Below, piece after piece: positions 1 to 5,217 of a stretch of DNA of 6,120 bases (position 1 is its first letter; each line of letters opens with the position of its first letter). Under the pieces are notes generated by a model. That model was not told the origin of the DNA and searched no databases. It was given only the letters and a program-made list of their open reading frames with translations. The stretch is from Nitrospirota bacterium. Its GTDB lineage: Bacteria > Nitrospirota > JAOUDF01. The stretch lies in the NCBI GenBank assembly GCA_029859385.1, contig JAOUDF010000149.1, forward strand, positions 1-6,120. The letters are read 5' to 3'. A program made the position numbers and the translations under genes.

Positions 1-144
1 GGCCCCTTCCGCGCCGTGACACCACCAGCACTTCCTGTCGTAAATCTTCTTCCCGTTCTCCTTGTTGCCCTTGGCGTAAGCCCCTCCGGCAACCACCAGG
101 GTCGCGAAGAGCGCCACCAGGACAGGAAGAAGCACCCTCTTCAT
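1..144 (-). CDS. Secreted small cytochrome c, 3' end outside window
   Basis: Only the first 48 codons are visible; the gene continues past the left edge. The N-terminus is a clear Sec signal peptide: basic MKR, a hydrophobic core (residues 4-21) and an AYA cleavage-like site at residues 22-24. The mature part starts KGNKENGKKIYDRK and reaches a heme c attachment motif, C39-W-W-C-H43, so this is a periplasmic class I-type cytochrome c. Both variable positions of CXXCH are tryptophan, which is uncommon. It is the last visible gene of the operon, 62 nt after the three-TM cytochrome c, and is a plausible soluble electron carrier to or within the bd-like complex. Start: ATG at 144-142 has AGGAGGT five nt upstream. 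An in-frame ATG at 180-178 with its own TAGGAG would add 12 residues (MMNTMFSARRSP). I prefer 144 because it gives the canonical signal peptide. The number of hemes in the full protein is unknown. Confidence 0.88.
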   Translation of the reverse strand, partial: MKRVLLPVLVALFATLVVAGGAYAKGNKENGKKIYDRKCWWCHGAEGA

Positions 145-149
145 GGGTG

Positions 150-156
150 ACCTCCT
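150..156 (-). promoter_or_regulatory. Ribosome binding site deciding the start at 144
   Basis: AGGAGGT on the minus strand lies 5 nt before the ATG at 144-142. A second, weaker site (TAGGAG, 188-193) lies 7 nt before the in-frame upstream ATG at 180-178, so two starts are possible. The first is favoured by its perfect Shine-Dalgarno match. Confidence 0.7.
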
Positions 157-206
157 CGCTGAAAACATCGTATTCATCATAGTTGTTCTCCTATCTGTCC
201 CAGTCA

Positions 207-977
207 TTAGTGTTTGGCCTCCGCAGCGCCGGCCCTCGGCCTGGGCTTGTGACCCGTATAGTCATACAGGAACAGTATCACCTTCCAGGTTTCCTCTTCC
301 GAGATGTAGTGCTCCCAGACAGGCATACTGGATTTCCAGGGAGTCGCCTCCTTGGGAAGGCCGGGGCCACCGGTGGTAATACGCCAGAAGAGGAATGACT
401 CCTGAAGCTGGGCGATGGTGCCCACATCCTGGAAGTTGGCCGGGAGCGGGTCGAAGGCGTTGTAGAAGTGTCCCTTGCCGTCAAGCTTGTCGCCGTGGCA
501 GAAGAAGCAGTTCTTGTAGTAGACCTCGCCACCCTCTTTCACATACTGCGCGTAGTTTTCCTTGTCGGCACGCAGAGGGTTGTCCAGGGTGATCATATCG
601 AAGTTCTTGCTATAAATACCCAGGGAAGACGGCGGCGCCGGGTGGATACTTCTCAGCTCCACCGGCGGCTCGAAGGAGGGCCTGAGTTCGCCATAGGCGT
701 AAACCCACGTCCCGACGGTGAGGATGGCAATGATCGCCATTCTCACGGTCTTCTTCGCCGGATTGCCGAATACCTCCTTGATGGGCGCCACCAAGGATTT
801 GGTAGATTCCTCGGTTGCCGTCAGGTAAAGCAGAATGCCCGAGATGGCAAAAAACATGAACATCCTGATCAGCGTCATGGGAAGCGGCGGCTGCCCGATC
901 AGCGGCAGGAACCACTTGAAGAAGGCGAATGACCCCAGTATGAGGATCACCGCCAGTAAGAATCTGTTCTGTCTCAT
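207..977 (-). CDS. Membrane-anchored monoheme cytochrome c with three N-terminal TM helices
   Basis: The 256-residue protein has two parts. The N-terminal part holds three hydrophobic segments, about residues 6-28, 36-54 and 79-96. The C-terminal domain (about 97-256) is a class I cytochrome c with heme motif C157-F-F-C-H161 and a probable distal ligand M218 in SSMPVW. The helix after it (EEETWKVILFLYDY, 227-240) is the typical C-terminal cytochrome c helix packing near the heme. The heme domain should face the periplasm. The C-terminus is basic and ends in His (EAKH). The gene starts 15 nt after the diheme cytochrome c, with a GAGAGGA Shine-Dalgarno overlapping that gene's stop, which supports co-translation. 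Likely role (inference): membrane-bound electron entry subunit for the CydA-like protein. Three anchors are more than the one normally used for a cytochrome c, so the helices may be structural in the complex. Cytochrome c identity is secure; the partner is inferred from context. Confidence 0.92.
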   Translation of the reverse strand: MRQNRFLLAVILILGSFAFFKWFLPLIGQPPLPMTLIRMFMFFAISGILLYLTATEESTKSLVAPIKEVFGNPAKKTVRMAIIAILTVGTWVYAYGELRPSFEPPVELRSIHPAPPSSLGIYSKNFDMITLDNPLRADKENYAQYVKEGGEVYYKNCFFCHGDKLDGKGHFYNAFDPLPANFQDVGTIAQLQESFLFWRITTGGPGLPKEATPWKSSMPVWEHYISEEETWKVILFLYDYTGHKPRPRAGAAEAKH

Positions 978-992
978 AGTGTGTTGTCCTCT

Positions 993-1793
993 CTACTTGG
1001 ATTTGGCCATGAGGTCCACCAGCATCTCCAGCTCGCCGGCAGTCATCTTGTCCTTGTAGTCGGTGGGCATCATACCCTTGTCAAACCCTTTGGCAACAAC
1101 CGCATCGGGATCGACCACCGCCTGGCGCAGGTAATCTTTACCCTTGGAGCCGATCTTTGAAAGATCGGGGCCCAGGGCGCCCGCCTCGCCGGCAATGACA
1201 TGGCAACCGCCGCATCCATATTTCTTGACCACTTCCGCACCGGTCTTGGCAGGGGCAGCAGGCTTCTTCTCCTCAGCACCGGCAGCCGGGACCGCGGTAG
1301 GCACCGTAAGGGTTGTCTTGCCGCCGTCCTTGGTCATCATGTAGGCGATGACCGCGTCGATCTCAGCGGGGTTAAGGCCGATGGCGCCGGTGGAGACATC
1401 GGGCATGGGGCTCTGGGTATCGTTGGAACCTTTCACGCCAAAGCCCGCTACGACAAACGCCGATGTCTTGATCATCGACTCATGGAGATACTCCTCCGCC
1501 GTCTTGGCCCCACCCTTGTACCGCGGGTCCTTCAACCGGTCCAGCGCAACGGAGTGTTGATTGTTGAGCATGGGGGCACGGCCCAGGGAGTTGTGGCAGA
1601 GGGTACAGGTACCCTTCTCATCGAAGATCTTCTTCCCCAGGGCGATGAACTGGTCCATGGTCATGTTGGCGCCGATCTCGGCCTCCACCGGCGGTGGCGA
1701 CGGGTTGAGCTTCGGAATGCCGAACTTTACGTACAGCGGGTACGCCAACACTATGAGAATACTGAATATGATTATCTTGGTAAAATTTCCCAT
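993..1793 (-). CDS. Membrane-anchored diheme cytochrome c
   Basis: This 266-residue protein has one N-terminal TM segment (about residues 5-23, an uncleaved anchor), a Pro-rich linker (PKLNPSPPPVE), and two cytochrome c domains. Domain 1 (about 45-156) carries C63-T-L-C-H67 with probable distal ligand M130 in SPMPDV. An Ala/Pro/Lys linker (about 165-184) leads to domain 2 (about 185-266) with C194-G-G-C-H198 and probable ligand M242 in GMMPTDY. Domain 2 resembles the small heme domain of cytochrome oxidase-associated cytochromes (GPDLSKIG, YLRQAVVDPDAVVAKGF), a family trait seen in CoxB/CcoP-like and bd-like clusters. Layout: its ATG is 15 nt after the stop of the CydA-like gene, with GGGAGGG about 8 nt upstream. 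Expected role: periplasmic electron transfer between a soluble cytochrome c or the neighbouring monoheme subunit and the CydA-like core. That role is inferred from gene order. Confidence 0.93.
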   Translation of the reverse strand: MGNFTKIIIFSILIVLAYPLYVKFGIPKLNPSPPPVEAEIGANMTMDQFIALGKKIFDEKGTCTLCHNSLGRAPMLNNQHSVALDRLKDPRYKGGAKTAEEYLHESMIKTSAFVVAGFGVKGSNDTQSPMPDVSTGAIGLNPAEIDAVIAYMMTKDGGKTTLTVPTAVPAAGAEEKKPAAPAKTGAEVVKKYGCGGCHVIAGEAGALGPDLSKIGSKGKDYLRQAVVDPDAVVAKGFDKGMMPTDYKDKMTAGELEMLVDLMAKSK

Positions 1794-1808
1794 TGTCTCG
1801 TCCCTCCC

Positions 1809-3692
1809 CTAGTGACCGTGAGCTTCATGCTTCTGTTTCTTGGCCGAGAACTGGGCCAGCCAGAAGATGAAGATGACGAGAGCCATAAAGATTACCGTAC
1901 CCACCGACACTACCGAGGCAGCGTAGGGAAGGGTCGGCGTGAACGCGTCGGGAGAGTTGTCTCTCATGACGGTGTACACATGCCAGTGCTGGCGGATACC
2001 CGAACGGCAGAAGCCCATGAGGCCCATAAGCCAGGTGAATGAAACCGCCAGGAGGAACAGGGCATACTGCGAGCGGGCCGGCATCTTGCCCCACTCGATG
2101 ACGCTGCCCGCCTTGGCGCCCTTGTACATCTTGCCGTCGATAATGACGCTCAGGATGATGAAGAGCAGGGTGGTGAACACCTGGGGTATGGACAGACCGA
2201 TGCGGACGTTGGCAGGGATGAGGTAACCGTAAATACCCAGCCAGAGGATGTTGATGCACGCGGCAGTGAGAAGACCCGCCTGCAACATGTCACCGGTCTT
2301 GGCCCAACCAACAGTCGGAACCCTGTCACCCCTGCGGTAGAGCATGAAGCTCAGGTAGGTGGCAATGATCAGGATGTTTACCGCGGTGTTCTTGGCCGAC
2401 ATGACGCCCAGCACGCCGACGACGGGGTGATGGCTGCCGATGATCTTGGCCTCCTTGGCCGTCATGATCAGGGTATGCGGTGTGAACCATACAAGGAACG
2501 AAACAACTACCGCAAAAGCAATGTACTTGACGTACTTGAAGTACGGATTGGGCTTTTCAGACCGCCCCATGCCGCACCAGAGGTAGTAGTTGGCCGCCAG
2601 GAACAGCGAACCGATGAGCACCGCCTGCACGATGAACAACCATGCAAAGAGACCACCCATGAGGGTGATACCCACCTGCTGGCTGTAGGCGTACATCTCG
2701 GCGGTCAGCCAGTAGCCCGCGAAGGGCAGCGGCAGAAGGCCGGCGATGGCGATGAAGTTCGAGGTGTATCCCATCCAGTCGTAATGGGCCCTTTCCTCCT
2801 TGGACTGGGCCGCGAGGAACTTGTAGGCCGCATAGGCGCCAACAATGGAACCGCCGTAAGCAATGTTGGCGATGAAGCGGTGGAGGTTGATCGGGTTCCA
2901 GAGAGGACCGCGGATCGCCTCCCAGATGTTGCCGGTAAAAGCCCCCATGCCGTCAACGCCGGAAGGCGCCATCATGAAGGTCGTCCAGGCGTTGGATATG
3001 AAGAGGATGGTCATACCGAAGGCGTTGAGCAGCATGCCCAGGGAGAGATGCACCCACTTGGAGGTACCGTAGCGCATCCGGTCCCAGCCGTAGTAGTAGA
3101 TGTAGAGACAGCCGCTTTCACCGAAGAAGAGCATGGCGTAGATGATCATCGTGTCGCCGAAGATGCTCATCAGGTATTTCATGAAATCGGGATAATAGTT
3201 GAAGAGCACCATGGCCAGCACACCACCGGTAATAGAGGTGATGGAGAAGGCCGTCATGCTGACCTTGATGAACTCGTGGGCCATGTCGTCGTACTTGTCG
3301 TTCTTGGTGACGATCCCGATGGCCTCGATGAGAAGCACGAAGATAGGCACCGCCAGAACAAAGGCGGCAAACCACAGATGAAGCTGGGCGATAAGCCATG
3401 CAAGTATGCGCGGCGTTACCTCAAGGCCCAGTATGTTGGTCTTGAAGTAGGGATAATCGCCCTCCTTAAGCTTGGGCGCGGCCATGAACTTGGGCTTCCC
3501 GTCTTTCTCCCCTTCTTTTCCTTCAACCTTCGCATCGGCCGCCTGCTCCGCATATGCAGCGGAAACCGACAGCACCTTCGAAACCGGGTTCGATGAAGGC
3601 TGCAGGAAAAGAGGCAGGACCAGGAGCATCCCGGCGATCAACATCGCCGCGGCCCGCCCCTTTAATCCGCTCCTTCTCAGCAGAAAACTCAT
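1809..3692 (-). CDS. CydA-like (cytochrome bd superfamily) subunit I, non-quinol type
   Basis: This 627-residue polytopic membrane protein has a long N-terminal signal-like segment (hydrophobic 15-31, possible cleavage after AYA at 46-48), a charged linker (49-78), then about 13 TM helices between residues 95 and 613. CydA features: H105 in the first core helix (QLHLWF) at the place of the high-spin heme ligand E. coli His19; E192 in FFGES matching Glu107; GWDR at 202-205; NAW...PSG at 234-244 matching NGWMQNPVG; E332 in GYWLTAE matching Glu445. Differences: the Glu99 position is Ile184; the position aligned with heme b558 ligand His186 is Ala275, with H271 four residues before; the qOR motif GRQPW after the Glu is absent (MYAYSQQ). 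No CydB follows; cytochrome c genes do. This agrees with the CydA-superfamily branches in Nitrospirota and relatives that lack the quinol site and use c-type donors (recalled, not searched). Length exceeds E. coli CydA (about 520). The C-terminus is His-rich (KHEAHGH). Start has GGGGAGG 8 nt upstream. O2 as substrate is likely but unproven. Confidence 0.87.
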   Translation of the reverse strand: MSFLLRRSGLKGRAAAMLIAGMLLVLPLFLQPSSNPVSKVLSVSAAYAEQAADAKVEGKEGEKDGKPKFMAAPKLKEGDYPYFKTNILGLEVTPRILAWLIAQLHLWFAAFVLAVPIFVLLIEAIGIVTKNDKYDDMAHEFIKVSMTAFSITSITGGVLAMVLFNYYPDFMKYLMSIFGDTMIIYAMLFFGESGCLYIYYYGWDRMRYGTSKWVHLSLGMLLNAFGMTILFISNAWTTFMMAPSGVDGMGAFTGNIWEAIRGPLWNPINLHRFIANIAYGGSIVGAYAAYKFLAAQSKEERAHYDWMGYTSNFIAIAGLLPLPFAGYWLTAEMYAYSQQVGITLMGGLFAWLFIVQAVLIGSLFLAANYYLWCGMGRSEKPNPYFKYVKYIAFAVVVSFLVWFTPHTLIMTAKEAKIIGSHHPVVGVLGVMSAKNTAVNILIIATYLSFMLYRRGDRVPTVGWAKTGDMLQAGLLTAACINILWLGIYGYLIPANVRIGLSIPQVFTTLLFIILSVIIDGKMYKGAKAGSVIEWGKMPARSQYALFLLAVSFTWLMGLMGFCRSGIRQHWHVYTVMRDNSPDAFTPTLPYAASVVSVGTVIFMALVIFIFWLAQFSAKKQKHEAHGH

Positions 3693-3745
3693 TTACGCTT
3701 CCTCCCCTTAAAAATATATGTAGAGAACCTGTTTCCCGATATGAC

Positions 3746-3853
3746 TTATTTTACAAAGAGCGAAAGCCCCTGTGCCTTCATCAGCAGCACGTCAAACACA
3801 AAGAAAATCACCAATCCTCCTACTATCGCACCGAGATATGAGCCCCAGTTCAT
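3746..3853 (-). CDS. 35-aa single-TM miniprotein next to the CydA-like gene
   Basis: ATG at 3853-3851 opens a 35-codon frame ending in TAA at 3748-3746. The protein starts MNWGSYLGAIVGG and continues with a hydrophobic helix (LVIFFVFDVLLM, to residue 25) and a short tail KAQGLSLFVK. A GxxxG-like small-residue face (G4, G8, G12, G13) would suit helix packing against a larger membrane subunit. An excellent Shine-Dalgarno (AGGAGG, 3861-3866) sits 7 nt upstream, and the frame lies 53 nt before the CydA-like start, in the same direction. I do not recognise the family. By size and position it is analogous to the one-helix accessory subunits of oxidases (CydX of bd oxidases, CcoQ of cbb3), but I see no specific sequence match. 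The Asp within the helix (FFVFDVLL) is unusual for a TM segment. Real gene likely; function inferred. Confidence 0.75.
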   Translation of the reverse strand: MNWGSYLGAIVGGLVIFFVFDVLLMKAQGLSLFVK

Positions 3854-3907
3854 GGCATCGCCTCCTTTCCAAAAATTTATGGCCGTTTACAATTCGGATA
3901 CCCTGGA

Positions 3908-4033
3908 TTATCCGCCGTGATGCGGGGCAACGCCGTGGGTATTAATCAGGAACCACCAGAAAAATATCAACACCACCGCGGTCACCGCCCAGAATATTAT
4001 CGGGCCGGTTTTAGAATCGTTACTGTGTCCCAT
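3908..4033 (-). CDS. 41-aa single-TM miniprotein with His-rich tail
   Basis: The frame ends in TAA at 3910-3908 and codes for MGHSNDSKTG, a strongly hydrophobic helix with aromatic residues (PIIFWAVTAVVLIFFWWFLI, residues 11-30) and a tail NTHGVAPHHGG. Three consecutive ATG codons (4039-4037, 4036-4034, 4033-4031) follow AGGGAGG (4040-4046). The third is chosen because only it leaves a normal 6-nt spacing; the first would touch the Shine-Dalgarno. It is the middle one of three miniprotein genes upstream of the CydA-like gene. The FFWW aromatic cluster and the His-containing tail recall one-helix oxidase subunits, though I know no named family for it. Likely an accessory membrane subunit of the bd-like complex (inference). 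Confidence 0.75.
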   Translation of the reverse strand: MGHSNDSKTGPIIFWAVTAVVLIFFWWFLINTHGVAPHHGG

Positions 4034-4039
4034 CATCAT

Positions 4040-4046
4040 CCTCCCT
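4040..4046 (-). promoter_or_regulatory. Ribosome binding site before a triple ATG
   Basis: AGGGAGG directly abuts three ATG codons in a row. Only the third (4033-4031) has normal spacing (6 nt), so the Shine-Dalgarno decides the start of the 41-aa miniprotein. Confidence 0.7.
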
Positions 4047-4090
4047 GCCGGTTAAAAGATTGAAATGCCAAAAGCAGACATCGGGCCCCG

Positions 4091-4222
4091 TTATCTGCCA
4101 AAGAAATAGTAATAGAGGAGCATCAGTATGACGATGCCGTTTACCACCATCCCCGTCATAATAAGGATGTCAGTCCAGTTGCGGTGCTTGCCGCCGTTGT
4201 GCTTGGCCATCTCTGCGATCAT
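4091..4222 (-). CDS. 43-aa single-TM miniprotein, translationally coupled to the PCP_red protein
   Basis: The frame starts at ATG 4222-4220 and stops at TAA 4093-4091. Its ATG overlaps the TGA of the preceding gene (ATGA, 4219-4222), the classical arrangement for translational coupling, and GGAGG (4227-4231) lies 4 nt upstream. A second in-frame ATG at 4210-4208 would give 39 residues but has no suitably spaced Shine-Dalgarno. The protein has a polar, basic N-terminus (MIAEMAKHNGGKHRNWTD), a TM helix (ILIMTGMVVNGIVILMLL, residues 19-36) and an aromatic end YYYFFGR. By the positive-inside rule the basic N-terminus probably faces the cytoplasm, where the PCP_red protein would be. Family not recognised. 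Inferred role: small subunit or assembly factor of the bd-like complex. Confidence 0.75.
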   Translation of the reverse strand: MIAEMAKHNGGKHRNWTDILIMTGMVVNGIVILMLLYYYFFGR

Positions 4223-4818
4223 CGCTCCTCCGTCTCCTTCAGAAACTTCTTTACCTTCTCCATGATGGGCAGGTCGCGAAACTCATCGCCGCCCTTCTTG
4301 CTTTCGAGAAAATCCTTCACCTGTTCCATGACTTCTATCTTATGGCTGTCATCGGTCCGCTTTTTTGCCTCATCAAATGCATCGAAGGTGAGAGTATCAA
4401 ATCCCATCTTCCGCATACGGCGTCCGGCAGCCATTACCGATTCATCCCTCAGCTCGGTGATGAGTTCCGAAGTTACCTCGGTCATCCCTCGCTGACGTGC
4501 CCGCCTCTCGGCCAGCTTCCGGACACCCTCCCTGACAAAGAAAGGGGCCTTCTCCAAGCGTGCCCGAGCGTCATCGGCCCAGCTGACGGCGGCTTCCGGC
4601 TTTTGCGGCATCGGCGATACCGACCCCATCCGGTCACCGGCCAGCTTTTTCATCTCGGCCATGAATTCGGGCGTTATCAGCGCAATCCCGGCCTGTCGGG
4701 CGTGGATTTCCACCATCTTCGCAATGCCTTCACGCATGAAGGAGGGTATCCCTTCAAGCCGGGCTCGCGCCTCGACCGTCCAGGTTACCTCGTCTTTATC
4801 ATCTGCGGATGGGGACAT
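4219..4818 (-). CDS. Tandem PCP_red-domain protein, cytoplasmic
   Basis: This 199-residue soluble protein has no signal peptide or TM segment. It holds two similar domains: about residues 12-58 (TWTVEARARLEGIPSFMREG, then ARQAGIALITPEFM) and 79-126 (SWADDARARLEKAPFFVREG, then ARQRGMTEVTSELI). The pattern W-x(3)-A-R-x-R-L-x(3)-P-x-F-x-R-E-G, followed by A-R-x-x-G-x(4)-T-x-E, matches the PCP_red family (the small C-terminal domain first named in the protochlorophyllide reductase ChlB/BchB subunit), which also occurs alone in non-phototrophs. The C-terminal third is charged and helical with another duplication: VMEQVKDFLE (163-172) and IMEKVKKFLK (185-194). No Cys is present, so no metal cluster is expected. 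It is the first firm gene of the operon and overlaps the next gene by 4 nt. The start at 4818 has no good Shine-Dalgarno, so the exact N-terminus is uncertain. Function unknown; small-domain partner binding or a regulatory role at the complex is a guess. Confidence 0.8.
   Translation of the reverse strand: MSPSADDKDEVTWTVEARARLEGIPSFMREGIAKMVEIHARQAGIALITPEFMAEMKKLAGDRMGSVSPMPQKPEAAVSWADDARARLEKAPFFVREGVRKLAERRARQRGMTEVTSELITELRDESVMAAGRRMRKMGFDTLTFDAFDEAKKRTDDSHKIEVMEQVKDFLESKKGGDEFRDLPIMEKVKKFLKETEER
4227..4231 (-). promoter_or_regulatory. Ribosome binding site inside the end of the PCP_red gene
   Basis: GGAGG lies within the last codons of the PCP_red-domain gene and 4 nt before the overlapping ATG at 4222. 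It supports the longer (43-aa) start and coupled translation. Confidence 0.6.
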
Positions 4819-4996
4819 ACATCGATACCAGTTTTAACAATCGGAAAGTCTCTTGACGCACCTGTACCAGCGTGGCGCATATCGTATTGCAATGAGGTTC
4901 GGGTATTATATGATGTGCATCAGGTATACTGAAAGGATGCAGAGGGGGGAGATTGAACTGCAGAAGGTTTTTGAACAGCCGGGCACAGAAAGTCAA
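4799..4996 (-). CDS. Possible 65-aa leader ORF with TTG start (weak)
   Basis: A TTG at 4996-4994 stands 5 nt after AGGAGG (5002-5007) and opens 65 codons ending in TGA at 4801-4799, overlapping the first 20 nt of the PCP_red gene in another frame. The product (MTFCARLFKN..., rich in Pro, His and Leu) resembles no family I know and has no clear domain. The overlap would let ribosomes reach the PCP_red start, which has no Shine-Dalgarno of its own. The composition is not convincingly coding and a chance ORF is quite possible. Confidence 0.2.
   Translation of the reverse strand: MTFCARLFKNLLQFNLPPLHPFSIPDAHHIIPEPHCNTICATLVQVRQETFRLLKLVSMYVPIRR
4905..4910 (-). promoter_or_regulatory. Possible second -10 box close to the operon
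   Basis: A perfect TATAAT on the minus strand lies about 87 nt before the ATG at 4818. The best -35 at 17-bp spacing (TTCAGT, 4928-4933) matches only half of TTGACA, so this would be a weak or activator-dependent promoter. Confidence 0.3.
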
Positions 4997-5081
4997 ATGC
5001 GCCTCCTAGTTATGCTTGCAAGGGTTTCGGATGGATCGCGAAATCTTTTTGTTCGATACGCTTACCGCTGATGCCACAGGA

Positions 5082-5098
5082 TTAAGATAATTTAAGAT
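5082..5098. repeat. Direct heptamer repeat, one helical turn apart
   Basis: TTAAGAT occurs at 5082-5088 and again at 5092-5098, a 10-bp period, within an AT-rich patch of the operon leader. Tandem half-sites on the same face of DNA are the usual layout for OmpR-type response regulator sites. No regulator gene is visible here, and chance is possible. Confidence 0.3.
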
Positions 5099-5103
5099 GC
5101 CCT

Positions 5104-5113
5104 GGGGCGCCCC
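5104..5113. promoter_or_regulatory. 10-bp palindrome just downstream of the predicted transcription start
   Basis: GGGGCGCCCC is a perfect palindrome placed about +8 to +17 from the predicted start of the operon transcript. It could be an operator or part of a leader structure. It has no loop of its own and no following T-run, so it is not a typical terminator. Confidence 0.3.
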
Positions 5114-5127
5114 CTGAAAGACACGAC

Positions 5128-5157
5128 TGTATATCAATTTCGTCTTTTCATTGTCAA
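5128..5157 (-). promoter_or_regulatory. Sigma-70-type promoter with extended -10, reading into the bd-like operon
   Basis: On the minus strand a consensus -35 box TTGACA (5157-5152) is followed by 18 bp and the -10 box TATACA (5133-5128). The spacer ends in TGA, giving an extended -10 (TG-A-TATACA). The predicted transcription start is near 5121, giving a leader of about 300 nt before the PCP_red gene. It starts downstream of the stop of the envelope gene, so the operon can be transcribed independently of it. Confidence 0.6.
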
Positions 5158-5217
5158 GGCAATTCTCCGTTTCCAGCCGGAGTACTTGTGTAATTGGCCT
5201 TACATTCCCGGGCCCTG

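Larger units (their letters stand above)
4819..5217. other. Intergenic control region between the envelope gene and the bd-like operon
   Basis: About 400 bp without a secure gene. It is visibly more AT-rich than its surroundings. It holds a strong minus-strand promoter (5128-5157), a 10-bp palindrome (5104-5113), a heptamer direct repeat (5082-5098), a possible second -10 box (4905-4910) and a doubtful leader ORF (4799-4996). A small inverted repeat (5165-5169 with 5178-5182) lies after the envelope gene but has no T-tract, so I see no convincing intrinsic terminator. No tRNA or recognisable riboswitch was seen. Confidence 0.6.

Noticed and set aside
1200..2042. 280-codon open frame on the plus strand
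   Set aside because: Antisense to the diheme cytochrome c and the end of the CydA-like gene; no recognisable domain and no separate promoter or Shine-Dalgarno.
2427..3596. 389-codon open frame on the plus strand
   Set aside because: It lies wholly antisense to the CydA-like gene, whose product has clear family motifs. The antisense product is low-complexity, charged and His/Gly/Val-rich, as expected for a shadow of a membrane protein gene in GC-rich DNA.
4342..4932. 196-codon open frame on the plus strand
   Set aside because: Mostly antisense to the PCP_red-domain gene, which shows two matching domain copies; the plus-strand product has no family resemblance.
4853..5071. 72-codon plus-strand frame in the intergenic region
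   Set aside because: It needs a TTG start, has no Shine-Dalgarno before it or before its internal ATG, and resembles no family. It opposes the promoter direction of the region.
4819..5121. c-di-GMP (GEMM) or other riboswitch in the operon leader
   Set aside because: The leader is long enough, and such switches are common before cytochrome genes in Geobacter relatives, but I could not find the conserved GEMM core or any other known aptamer core.
5165..5182. Hairpin CTCCG/CGGAG as terminator of the envelope gene
   Set aside because: The stem is only 5 bp and no T-run follows in the reading direction, so it does not qualify as an intrinsic terminator.
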